Source of the DNA: Lunularia cruciata
Lineage: Eukaryota; Streptophyta; Marchantiopsida; Lunulariales; Lunulariaceae
Length of the DNA: 64,000 nucleotides
Reading direction: 5' to 3'
Assembly (NCBI GenBank): GCA_948567375.1
Contig: OX419756.1
Coordinates: 57,948,552-58,012,551, forward strand
Both the position numbers and the translations under genes were made by a program. Under the pieces are notes generated by a model. The model searched no databases and was not told the origin of the DNA. It saw only the letters and a list, made by a program, of their open reading frames with translations. Below, piece after piece: positions 33,201-42,600 of the stretch; the first letter of the stretch is position 1; the number at the start of each line of letters is the position of its first letter.

Positions 33201-33460
33201 CTTCTAATGTAGCTATAGGATGCACTCTTAGTCAATTAGACCAAGATGGGCATGATCATCCAATAGCTTATGCTAGTAGGCAGATAGTTTCAGCAGAGAA
33301 AAACTACTCTGTCACGGAGAGAGAAGGGTTGGCAGTGATCTTTGGTCTCAAGAAGTTTAGACACTACTTGATTGGAGGGAAAGCCACTATTGTCACGGAT
33401 CACAAGGCTTTGAAGTACATCTTCAACAAGCCTAATGTTGAAGGAAGACTAGCAAGGTAG
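30290..33460 (+). CDS. Element F gag-protease-RT-RNase H polyprotein, 1056-codon open frame
   Basis: Residues 1-130 are the rest of gag. A CCHC knuckle CFGCGGRDHIQRNC is at 210-223, and a Ser/Lys-rich linker follows. The protease loop DALVDGGSTVNAM has Asp430 (DGG instead of DSG), then LLLGRPWL. RT has SPIVIVKKKNGKLRVCVDY and the palm FIDDFCVYG with Asp821/822, then LRQFLGMVGYYRRF. In RNase H the first catalytic position reads YTHAS (His970 instead of Asp), while VTDHKALKY is kept. It ends at TAG where TGG would continue into DNA-binding integrase. The real start is at 30072 via the frameshift. It is the longest ORF in the window. Confidence 0.93.
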   Translation: MTSTLIENFLPDESYEILMSEVTFLKQGDGEKVRVYVERVEKLESKFCIVLRKGGDDVETTMIGIGAMLTKNFVGGLRLQIRSKVRYEKPSSKVEAIKIAIRMEESLEGDESDLVVKEVVHPPQGYKYGGTSDTLVTRVAPQVVVAPILAPPPKDPLQTITEQLADLKINVVQLWEKREVDQNVGRGPRSYGNYPYRGVQPANNFNDRNCFGCGGRDHIQRNCPNSTYHGGRGYEGANRGKEGGSETQVAPNPNKGKGIASIDVVESKYEKGECSNSKSLNLELLAQEKKRACFAEDVHSSQGFTPSKVTPMSTRSNRTSTPSTTKTPRKKLRMEDFLISKQQWNYNVLEDVGSHKANITVGQLIALNPTLRKELRGGLSSTRSNRKKEAKVPISLEVVDAKPAPWEACEYASKIDVRVNGHNIKDALVDGGSTVNAMSERLMKKLGMIPSRPSTFVVSMANKQQVRLVGVMDKVVVSVMRVQNLMTFQVLKDSSYDLLLGRPWLRVTRTTDRWHKGYLRIGPSNHRVTVLVTNTTNTSHSDTPSSDYWESDSKEGASGVDTSMEEETSTEEDEYEFDSDVYPLCAMDFSPKPEVLKDPDKSPLILEEVERRLSTLKYGPNVTKEKKVRFEEIFRKFIHVFAFSYRDLKEVTLEEHKIEVESHARPIRQKQRHISPPISLVGKEEIDKLKEAGFIFEVENSEWVSPIVIVKKKNGKLRVCVDYKKLNAITKKDYYRLPFIDEILEEVASHERYSFGDGYSGYNQIKIALEHQQLTTFTTPWGTYAFKVMPFGLCNAPATFQWFMNKVFEPFIGKFVRDFIDDFCVYGSKEEHFEHLIKVLQRLDEANASLNPKKCIFGCEAGLLLGHIISKDGIAVDLEKVRKISDLPFPSSLTKLRQFLGMVGYYRRFIFSVSNKAYALTIYMKKGVDYMVILEDKEALKAFEELKQSLVVAPILAKPDWSKPFILYTHASNVAIGCTLSQLDQDGHDHPIAYASRQIVSAEKNYSVTEREGLAVIFGLKKFRHYLIGGKATIVTDHKALKYIFNKPNVEGRLAR

Positions 33461-34900
33461 ATGATACTCTTGTCTGAGTATGACTACACCATTGAGGATA
33501 GGCCAAGAAAGAAACATGCAAATGCTGATTTGTTATCTAGAGCCTATGATCATGATGGAGATGAGCCAGTGGATGATTTCTTCTTGGATGAGGAGCTCAT
33601 GACAATCTCAGTCACTCAAGAGGTTCCAATGGAGTACAAGGAGATTGTGGATTTTGTGACAAGAGGTAACTATCCAGAAGGGATGCATGCTAGGGAGAGG
33701 AAGGCCCTTGCAATAAGATCTAGACCTTACACAATGGTGGAGGATATTCTTTTTCACCAAGGAGCAGATGGTCTACTTCGAAGAGCAGTGGGTAAAGAAG
33801 AGTCTATCCTACTCATAAAGGAGTTTCATGAAGGTTTAGTATGTGGAGGACACTTTGCAGGACAAGTGACTGCTTTCAAGATTCTAGATGCAGGTTTCCA
33901 TTGGAGAGGGATTTTCAAGGATTGTCTTGATTATTGCAAAACTTGTCATGTTTGTCAAGCTTTTGCTAGAAATTCTACATCCACTGCACCACTTAGATCA
34001 ATTCCATTGCTAGGACCTTTTGAGAAGTGGGGAATTGATTTTGTAGGTCCTCTTAATAGAACCCCAAGGAACAATCGGTACATTGTGGTAGTTACTGATT
34101 TTCTTACCAAGTGGGTTGAGGCTAGACCATTGAGGGACAAGAATGAAGATGAAGTGGGTAGATTTCTTTATGAACGCATTATCACTAGGTTTGGATGCCC
34201 TTTGGAGTTGGTTTTTGATAGAGGAGGAGAGTTTACAGGAAGCATGACTACAACCATGCTATGACATTTCTCTATCACACATAGAGTAACTACATCCTAT
34301 AAGCCAAATTCCAATGGCTTGGCAGAGAGAACCAATCAGACCTTGTGCATGATGTTGCCCAAAGATGCAGAAATGGAGGGGGCTAAACATCATTGGGAAA
34401 AAAGGATTCATGCAGTTTTGTGGGAGTATAGGACAACCATGAGGACTTCCACCGGATATTCTCCATTTCAATTGGTGTATGGTATTGAGTCTACCTTACC
34501 TATTCACTTTGATCTTCCTACCTTCCAAAGCATTCATAGGAGATTGAAGAAAGCACAAGGAGGTGATGCAAAGAAGTCAAGGAAGGATCAACTCATGGAG
34601 TTGGAAGAGGCAAGAGCAATTGCTATGGTTCAAGTGGAGCAAGCCCAAAGGAAACCAAAGGAGATCTATGACAAGAGGCAGGGCAAGAAGAAGGTGGAGA
34701 CTTTCAAAGAAGGTGATTGGGTAATGTTGTTTGATTCCATTTGATTCAAGAGAGTGCAAAAAAAGTTTTTGCCTAAGTACTTTGGACCTTTCATAGTGGA
34801 GAAGGTGTGGGGCAATTACACCTATGATCTCAAGGAGTTGGGAGGAAGACACTTTGATAGGATTAACCATGATAAGTTGAAGATGTACCATAGAAGGTAG
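33461..34900 (+). pseudogene. Element F integrase (interrupted by stops)
   Basis: In the same frame as the preceding ORF. The zinc domain has HEGLVCGGHFAG and CKTCHVCQ (~33826-33960). The core has KWGIDFVGPL, LELVFDRGGEF and NGLAERTNQTL, giving Asp, Asp and Glu of the DDE triad. The C-terminus reads KYFGPFIVEKVWGNYTYDL, RHFDRINHDKLKMYHRR, with no chromodomain. Stops: TGA at 34262 and 34742 and TAG at 34898, the first two likely from CGA. With the TAG at 33458 these are nearly the only lesions, so recent activity is plausible. Confidence 0.92.
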
Positions 34901-34934
34901 AGAGACCTTCACTTTGAGGACAAAGTGAAAACTT

Positions 34935-34948
34935 AGTCCGGGGGTAAA
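34935..34948 (+). other. Element F polypurine tract
   Basis: AGTCCGGGGGTAAA lies directly before the 3' LTR start TGTAACACCC, where the plus-strand primer is expected. Confidence 0.75.
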
Positions 34949-35637
34949 TGTAACACCCATTTGTGCATGTGTGTGGTATTGTGATATTAAAGTTGGTATT
35001 ACAAGTACTTAAGAGATATTATTTATATAGAGATAAAGGATGGTTCTATTTTAGTAATGGTTAGCTAAATTTAGTCATAGCTAAGATAGAGGGGACCTTA
35101 CTTTAGAGGAAGTAGAAAAGATAAGCACCACTATTTTGGATTTTAGTGTGTTGACTGGTATTATTCCTAGGTGTTTGGCTTTTGAGGAAAGAGTTGAGAA
35201 CTCTTGGGCCCGCAAGCCTTTTTGTTTTGGATTCTTCTTTAGTCCAAGGATAGCCCATGTGAAGGAATCCTTGACTTAGTGGTTGGGTTAGGATAAGACT
35301 ACATGCTTAGGGGAATTTGCCCATATGAATGGATATTCCTTTATACTTTTTGACTTTACTTGACTTTTAGTCTAGTAACTTGAGTTACTACGGTAATTAG
35401 GAACTTTGGTACATAACTATTTCACAAGTTTATAAAAAAGGGGTGAGGAGGTACTCATCATCCTTTCATTTGCACTATCTCTCTCTCATTGAGTTCTCTA
35501 GTGAGCAATGTCTTGAGTCTTGGAGTGTTAGCCTTGGAGGAGTATGATGGAGTTGGGGTTCCTTGCTTTCTTAATCCATGGTGCACTACCATAATAGCCA
35601 TTAGAGGTTCATCCTGAGTGAGAGACAGGCCAGCTCA
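34949..35637 (+). repeat. Element F 3' LTR (689 bp)
   Basis: Begins TGTAACACCCATTTG and ends GGCCAGCTCA. Collinear with the 5' LTR over its whole length with only point changes and single-base indels. Confidence 0.95.
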
Positions 35638-37095
35638 TAGAGCACATGACATGGCATATGGCACCTTTTTCTTCAAGGATAGCCTTCTATTTTGCAAGAA
35701 TCAAGTCTATGTTCTACCTTTTAAGAGACCTACAACTTGCATGACTTCAAGAAGCACATGACTTTCCAAATTGTTGGTCATTTAGTTGTGGAAAAAACCT
35801 TAAGTGGCCTACAACAACAATGGTGGTGTCCAAACATGGCACATGAGGTTTGAGAGTTAGTCTTATCATGTAAGAGTTGCCAACACAACAAGGCTAAAAA
35901 CAAAAACCCAAGTGGACTCCTCCAACCACTCCAAATTCCCTCTTCCCAATGGGGACATTTGAACTTAGATCTCATCACATCCTTGGTGAAGATAGACAAA
36001 GACCAAAAAGTGCTTACCATCAATTGTTGTATTTCTTGATAAGCTCAACAAGCAAAACCACTTGGCTCCTACCGTGTATTGTATCAATGCTCCAATGCTG
36101 GCCTAGATCTACTTTGAGAATCTTCAAATCTCTAGATCTACTTTGAGACAATCTTCAAACATTGCAAGATGCCAAGGTTCTCATCTTTGATTGTGATCCT
36201 TGATTCATTGGAAAATTTTGGCAAGCACTTTTTAAGTTACTTGGTACAAAGCTTGCCTTGTCTATTGTCTATTATTCCAAACCTGATAGGAAAATAGAAT
36301 GAGCATATTCCACCTTGGAAGATATGCTACATGACTTTGTCAATGTTCATCATACCAATATCGGATACTTGTCTTGTAGTTGTCAAGTTTGTAGGCAATA
36401 TTTCCAAACATGCAAGTATTAGATTTTATCCTTTCTTCCTTAATTATGGAAAAAATCCACTTGTTCTTGATTTTCTTCTTACTCCACAGCCATCTCATGT
36501 CACTCATACTTCCACCTTCTTGTCCACACTATCTAATTCCTTACACTAAGCCAAGTCTCATCTCCTTATTGCTCAAAACCGACAAAAACAATATGTTGAT
36601 CAACATCATTGTGATCTCACCTTGTAGATAGGTGATAAGGTTATGCTCTCCTCTAGTAACCTTCATCTTCCTATTCCTCTTGGCATCCAAGTTTGTAAAC
36701 TTGCTCTTACTTAGATAGGACCCTTTGCTTTTATTCACATCATTTCTCCCATTGCTTACAAACTTGCTTTCCTAGTCACATGAAGATCCACTTTATATTC
36801 CATATCTACAAGTTAAACCCCCGTTGTTTCTCACCCATCTTCTTTCCTTACTCATATCCAACCTCCTTGTCCTTGTCCTTGTCCTCATCCTTGTCCTCCT
36901 ATAATCTCTATTAACCATCATGGAGAATATAAGGTTGACCATATACTTGCCTGCATCTAATGTGGCCGACAACAACACACTGAGTATAAGATCCATTGGA
37001 GAGGTACCCTTTTCTTGATGCCAAATGGGAGCCCAATTATCCTCTCCAAAATGCACAAGAGGCTATATGAGCATTTGAAGATTCCATGGCAATGA
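35638..37095 (+). pseudogene. Element E integrase-chromodomain (broken)
   Basis: Resumes E directly after F. The residual linker (SSRIAFYFARIKSMF) aligns with [15 protein letters not shown] of B. Then come CKSCQHNKAKNKNPSGLLQ (~35870-35925), LNLDLITSLVKIDKDQ (~35955) and NYGKNPLVLDFLLTPQPSH (~36440-36500). Chromodomain pieces EYKVDHILA (~36920-36950) and HTEYKIHWRG (~36975-37005) follow. Stops throughout. Confidence 0.82.
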
Positions 37096-37126
37096 AGATA
37101 TCACCAACTAGAGGTGGGGGTTATAT

Positions 37127-37570
37127 TTTATAATATGAATTAAATAGAAGAGTTAGTAGAAGCTAGGAGTTAGTAAAGTTAGCTACATATAGTAAAACTA
37201 AGGTAGAACTAGCATAACCTATGAATATCAAGAGTATGCTAGAAGCATCAAGGAAGCTTTGAATTGAGAAGCTTCTAAGTACCTTCCAAGGATGGGTAAC
37301 TTGCACAACAAATTAATGGCTAGCTTAGCTTGTATGCCAAGTAGATGGCTTTTAAAAGGAAGCTTCTTTGGCAACTTCTCAAGAAGCTTGGCTTGCATTC
37401 CAAAATGTAGCTTTGAAAGGGAAGCTTCTCAAGAGCCTTGTATTACTTTATTATAAATACCAAAGCCCAAGTTCATGCTAGGCATTTGGAGTTTCCTTCA
37501 CTTGAGTGTTTCCAATGTGACTTTTCATTCCAATCTTCCATTCTCCTACTTCTCTCCTTGGTATTTTACA
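37127..37570 (+). repeat. Element E 3' LTR
   Basis: About 444 bp. It follows a purine-rich tract (agaggtggggg). It starts in a degenerate form of TGTAACAATATGG and ends GTATTTTACA. The aagcttctcaagaagctt units of the family are present. The left edge is accurate to a few bases. Confidence 0.8.
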
Positions 37571-38494
37571 CATTTTCTATACTAGGAAGGTATACTCTGC
37601 AACTTCTTGCTAGGTCTTCTTATATTGTGGAAGGCTTTCTACAAGTACCTCAACAAAGGACCAAAGAAATTTACCACAAATTCTACTCCATTGGATGTGT
37701 ATCTTGTCTATAATTTGGTCACCACATCTTTGCCCTTGTGTCAAAACTCCTTGGAGAACTTCATCTTCTTGGATGTCTACTTCCTTGTCTTTGGCTCTTC
37801 TTCTTGATGTATCCTGAACTCCTAACTCTAAAGGCAAACTTGAGTGCATTGGAGTCACAAGTTCTTTGGATATTCTTGATCTTTGGATTGCTAGCTCTCC
37901 TCCAATAATTGCTTGTCTTGGGTGGTATGGACTCCACATTTCTTGCTCTTGCTCTCCTTCTGATTCAGTCTTTATCTATTTCAAAGTCAACATGTTGAAC
38001 CTCATTGCAAGTTGAGTCCTATGTATAAATGAATAGCAAATGGTGCTATGTAAGTTACTGTTTTTTCTTCTTCTAGCTCCTCAAACATGGCCGTAACTTG
38101 TAGGTAGAAGATTCAAGCTAAACTAATTATTGCTCCCTTGGTGAATATGCTCAAAGAAGATTGCCTAGTTAATGGTTAAACAGGTTGTCCGCTTGGGGAA
38201 AAACAATTTCATGAAGGAAGAAACAAAGACTTGGTGTGCAAGATACTTGTAACTAAATACCTTCCATCCATTACGGATAGACCTCCCTTTGTTAAAGGAC
38301 TTTGTGATCTATGTATTCATTAATTTGCCCACATCCTTGACCTTGGTATCAAAGATGAGGCCTTAAGTGATACTTGCACCCAACTTGAGTACCATTCTCC
38401 AATTTTCATTGGACCATGACTTTGGATTACCCCAAAGGTTCCTTGACTCCTTTGGCTACTTGCTCCTTATCTCTTCCAGAATAGCAAGGAACCT
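37571..38494. other. Sequence between nests, no gene recognised
   Basis: A 109-codon minus frame (37610-37939) has ordinary composition but no motif I recognise. The rest is AT-rich with no ORF. Possibly old retroelement or host spacer DNA. Confidence 0.4.
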
Positions 38495-38618
38495 ATATTG
38501 GTATTACAAGTACTTTAGAGATATTATTTATATAGAGATAAAGAATGGTTCTACATTAGTCATGATTAACTAAATTTATTCATAACTAAGATAAAGGGGA
38601 CATTACTCCAGAGGAAGT

Positions 38619-40493
38619 TGTGACAACCCGGCAAATATCACTTTTGCGGTAATCAGGTAAGTAAAGTTTATTCCCGCAGAGATACAAGTCAGAAATGTCC
38701 AAATACGAAGCAAAGTAACAATTTCAGTTCTTCTTGGTTGCGTCTTTAATCTCTCAGGTAGAAACCACACCCATAAGAGAGTAACAAGCACTGACTCGCA
38801 GTCTTGTCACAAATTAACACTCCATAATCACAAATCCTTCAATTCTTTCCAAACAATCTTGATTGTGATGACTCAGGCTCTCCCGAAAACGGCACTTCAC
38901 TGCATAACAACTTCGCCTCAGAATTGTGTTCCTCTCTTCCACTGAAGGCACAACTTCCTCGATCAAAATTGCTTCACATCAACCTCGCATTGCACTCACA
39001 AATGCAAAATACTACCAACACTACAATTCCTCTTAGCACTGTCAAGGCATTGCTTCGATTGCACTTCACTCAAGATCAAACACACAGAATGAAGATCAAG
39101 GCTGTGGAATCCAACATCCAACAAACACACTGACTTGCACTTTGAATTTCTTCACACACTCACAATTACAAACACAAAGCTGATACTTGGAATCAAGCTC
39201 AAGCAATGAGCACTGCTTCATAGCACTTTGCTTTATCTATTCTCAGAAATAATGAGCACTGAAGAATATCTGACTATGAATGCCACTCTTAAATAGTGAA
39301 GCAATCGATAGTTCTAACAACTATACCATTCTACAACAACTATTTTGACCTGCAGATCCAAAATGACAATGCGCCTCTTCATATCTGCATCTTCAAATCT
39401 CAAATCTGTTACTAATCCGATCCGATGTCTACTTTTTCGGCTTTCAAACCCAAACCCGAAGTAATCTTACTTCCTACCACTCTATCCTTGGGTTTCACAT
39501 CTTCTACTTCTTCTACCAAGTCCAGCAATTCTCTTTCCTGATCTGCAATTCCTATCATAATTAAGCCTTCTAAATCTCTATCTCCCAACCCACTCTTCTC
39601 TAAGGTGTCAAATGTCAAATCCAAAGACACTTGCACTCCTATCTCTCTTACTTCGGGTCCAACTACTATCAATTCTTTTACTAATTCTACTCCGTCATTG
39701 TCAAGAATTGTGATTGAAAGCATGAATACACTATCTACACCTTCAATTTGTAATCCACTTTCCTCTAATCACTCATGTAACTGACCTGAAGACACTTACT
39801 GTCTGATCCTGCACTTCGGGTTTATTCACTACTGCTACTTCTCATTCAATTCTTGTTCCATCTTCAATCAAAACTGAAATTGAAGTCATAGGTATCCTAA
39901 CTATCTTCTTTCCCTACTCTAACTTCCTCCGATGCTTCTCGCAAGATTCCCGAAGTCACCTTCACTGCACTCCAAGGTCCAACTTCCTCAGATTTAGTCA
40001 TTTTCATCTTGAGGCAAAGTCTTTAGACCCGAAGTCATGTAAACCCAAAGTACGAAGTCACATTGACCCGAAGACACTTTGACCCGAAGTACATCTACTC
40101 CAGACACTTCAAATGCTTGTTACTTCTTCTACAGACCTCCAAACTTTGCGGTTTTGGTGGCAATGGAAAGCCCTGAACAAGACGATTCCAACAAAATATA
40201 TCACGCTTGATTTTGAATTGTCATCACTGAGATATGGTCCCCGCAAGAATCCTGACCTGTAACCTCTCTTCCTCCTTCGGCGTCTGATCCGAGTTTTCCC
40301 TCCTCTGACACGAAGTAAACTTCTTCGGGTTTGATCCAGTCTGAGTCATTCTTCCTCTTACATGAAGTCTACTTCCTTGGGTCTTATCAAAACACAGGTT
40401 TACACTCATTTCTTCTCCATTTGGTTTCAATTTGGTTTCAGCAAGGCATTTCTTCCTCTAAACTCGTCCAAAATGAAAAATATGGGTACCACA
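38619..40493 (-). mobile_element. Family D copy D3, minus strand, internally deleted (1,875 bp)
   Basis: The plus strand begins TGTGACAACCCGG and ends GGTACCACA, the reverse of the D ends. The flanking 5-bp duplications gaagt (38614-38618 and 40494-40498) are exact. The 3' end and the last part of the ORF are well conserved, while about half of the element is missing. It moved, or was deleted, with both termini kept, like a miniature derivative. Confidence 0.88.
39412..39723 (-). pseudogene. D3 C-terminal remnant of the coiled-coil protein
   Basis: A 103-codon open frame ending SGLGLKAEKVDIGSD, like the end of D1. DQERELLDLVEEVEDVKPKD and FDTLEKSGLGDRDLEGL align with the D1 tail. Upstream the frame is lost; 39724-40490 holds short pieces (Glu/Lys-rich, no start). 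Confidence 0.75.
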
Positions 40494-41031
40494 GAAGTGG
40501 AAAAGATTGGCATCATCATTTTGGATTCTAGTGTGTTGACTTGGTATTATTCCTGGGTGTTTGGCTTTGAAGAAAGAGTTGAGAACTCTTGGGCTTGCAA
40601 GCCTTTTTCTTTTGGATTCTTCTATAGTCCAAGGATAGCCCATGTGAAGGAATCCTTGACTTAGTGGTTGGTTCAAGATAAGATCACATGCTTAGTGGAA
40701 TATGCCCATGTGGATGGATATTCCTTTATAATTTTTGACTTTACTTGACTTTTAGCCTAGTAACTTGAGTTACTCCAATAATTAGTAACTTTGGTGCATA
40801 ACTATTTCACAAGTATATAAACTAAGGGTGAGGAGGTATTCATCATCCTTTCATTTGCAACAATCCCTCTCTCAATAAGTTCTCTAGTGAGCAAGAGTTT
40901 GAGTCTTGGAGTGTTAGCCTTGGAGGAGTATGCTGGAGTTGGAGTCTTTGCCTTCTTAGTCCATGGTGCACTACCATAATAGCCATTAGAGGTTCATCTT
41001 GAGTGAGAGAGACAGGCCAGCTCACAAGACT

Positions 41032-41700
41032 GATAAGTTGAGGAGCTTGCAAGAGTTTTAGCGGAAGGTTAGAGAGAGCCTACACAAGGCCTACACTTGT
41101 ATGAGACGGCTGATCAATTTTACTTGAGAGGTTACTGAGGCCTAGACAATCTAGTTTTGGTATAGGATACTGGACATGAAGTTGTGACATAGAGTTTGTG
41201 ATACTACGTTGCTATAGGCTACTTTGCTTACTTTGGCAGTGGTCTTTGGTTTGGCTGAGCGTATTGAGCTCAACATAGTGAAGGAGAGAGTGGTGACATT
41301 TGGATATGGTAGAGAGACCTCATCTATAGTTGTTACTTCTTCTAGAGTGCAATAGAGTGCACCACGCCATGTTGGTTTTTGAGGGCAGGATGGACAGCCT
41401 AGATCCTATGGAGTGAGTAGAGGGCCTAGTGTGGCCAAACCCTTACCTTCATTTTGAGTCAATATTAGCCAATGAGTGGTGGTGTTGCTTGTTGGACTTG
41501 TGGTGGACCTCATCACAAGAGAGAGTGCACTTAGGGCAACACATCCAACATAGAGACAATGTGAGCATTGCCACAAATTTGGTTACACTAGTGAACGGTG
41601 CTTTGATCTAGACTTGGAGTTATGGAGTGGTAGAGGAGCTCTAGGTCATGGAGGACTACTTGGATTGAGCAGTTGGAGCATAAATTGGCTAGAGGAGCCT
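41032..41700 (+). pseudogene. Element G gag C-terminal half
   Basis: Fragments such as VRESLHKAYTCMRRLINFT and LAVVFGLAERIELN match the helical gag core in style. The nucleic-acid-binding knuckle at ~41557-41605 reads CEHCHKFGYTSERC, with Tyr in place of the zinc-binding His. Many stops. Confidence 0.7.
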
Positions 41701-41796
41701 TAGTGGAGTTGGACCCATAGAGAGGAAAGGCTAGTAGATAGGTCAGACTTTCCTAGTCTTTACACTCTTTGAGGCACTACAGATGACATCTATGCT

Positions 41797-42171
41797 ATGG
41801 CTCCTAGACATCCTAGTATAGGTGTGGTAGGTGGTGATGGGGTGCATGATGGACTACTTATTAGTCAACCACCTGCTACTACACAAACTGAGTTTAGCAT
41901 GATGTTGGGAGCGGCCCAACTAATTATGCGCTTTCCATTATTCTCAACCAGTGATATGTGTACATTGGGAGTTGACCTAACCCTAGTGTTTTGGTTGGCT
42001 GCCATGCTTTATGACAGTAGGGATGATGTGGTTCCTACTACTAGATCAGAGTTGGTTGATAGTGAAGTTTACTTGGTTGAGGAGCATGGATCCGCTCAAC
42101 GAGCAATGGTTTATGGCAAGCATCAATGGCTTGATTGGAGGAGTTACCAACTAGACCGGCCTTTGAGCTAG
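41797..42171 (+). pseudogene. Element G linker between gag and protease, open 124 codons
   Basis: An open frame starting MAPRHPSIGVVGGDGVHDG. It lies where the gag-protease linker is expected and is followed within ~60 bases by the protease. No domain is recognised. It may simply be a stretch that has kept its frame. Confidence 0.45.
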
Positions 42172-42214
42172 TATGGTTTACACAAGGGATTGTCCTATGG
42201 GATAACCAGAGGAG

Positions 42215-42600
42215 GATTTTTTGGTTGGTGGGACCTTCAAGGAAGCTTTATACACCATAGAGGGTCTTACTTGACTTTGGTGCTCAACCCTTTATGTTGG
42301 AGAAGGCTGTAGTTGTTGGTCTAGAATTACAAAAGACCAATGTAGAGAGGTGCCCATTTCAAATCTAGACATCTCTAAGGGGTGATTCTACACAGTATAT
42401 CACATGTGGAGAGCTTATTTTCTAGATTTAGCTTGGTCATCTGATTGATAGCTCTATGGTGAGAGCTTAGGTTATTGCAACCGTGGCTAAGTTGTATGAT
42501 ATGTTAGATGAGAGAGCAATGTTATACCCCATGGGTTTCAATATTGACTATTGGGACAAGATACCCTCTTATAGATCAGGTTGGTAGTCTAGTGAAGGAT
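42215..42600 (+). pseudogene. Element G aspartic protease remnant
   Basis: RVLLDFGAQPFMLEKAVVV at ~42260-42325 is a retropepsin active-site loop with Phe replacing the usual Ser of DSG. AMLYPMGFNIDYWDKIPSY follows at ~42510-42565. Frames change in between. 42600-44260 carries only scattered short frames, some likely Pol linker. Confidence 0.72.

Larger units (their letters stand above)
27809..35637 (+). mobile_element. Element F: nearly complete non-chromodomain Ty3/gypsy element
   Basis: 7,829 bp with 691- and 689-bp LTRs differing at roughly two dozen positions by eye, so it is among the youngest insertions here. A tRNA-Asp-like PBS, an extra upstream ORF, gag, protease, RT, RNase H and integrase follow in order. 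No chromodomain is visible. PBS type and integrase style suggest the OTA (Athila/Tat) branch rather than the chromoviruses; this is an inference. It is inserted into E. The flanks ggagc (27804-27808) and agagc (35639-35643) look like an imperfect duplication whose phase is one base off the LTR end. Confidence 0.95.
5797..37570 (+). mobile_element. Element E: old Ty3/gypsy chromovirus, host of the nest
   Basis: A plus-strand member of the same family as B and C, now in three blocks: about 5797-5980, 24692-27808 and 35638-37570. When the inserts (C plus B at 5981-24691, F at 27809-35637) are removed, the internal sequence reads through in the order PBS, gag, protease, RT, RNase H, integrase, chromodomain and 3' LTR. 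It matches the minus-strand copy B base for base in many places. Stops and frameshifts are dense in every domain, so this is the oldest layer. The 5' LTR is reduced to about its last 70 bases. No target duplication can be read. Confidence 0.88.
38495..41031 (+). repeat. Decayed F-type LTR, 5'-truncated and split by D3
   Basis: 38495-38618 and 40494-41031 together match the F LTR from about its 45th base to its end (GGCCAGCTCA at 41031). The first ~45 bases are missing. D3 is inserted at gaagt. No F internal sequence or PBS follows; G begins directly. Confidence 0.85.

Noticed and set aside
37610-37939. 109-codon minus frame as a gene
   Set aside because: No domain, no related copy in the window, and no promoter or intron evidence; left as unassigned.
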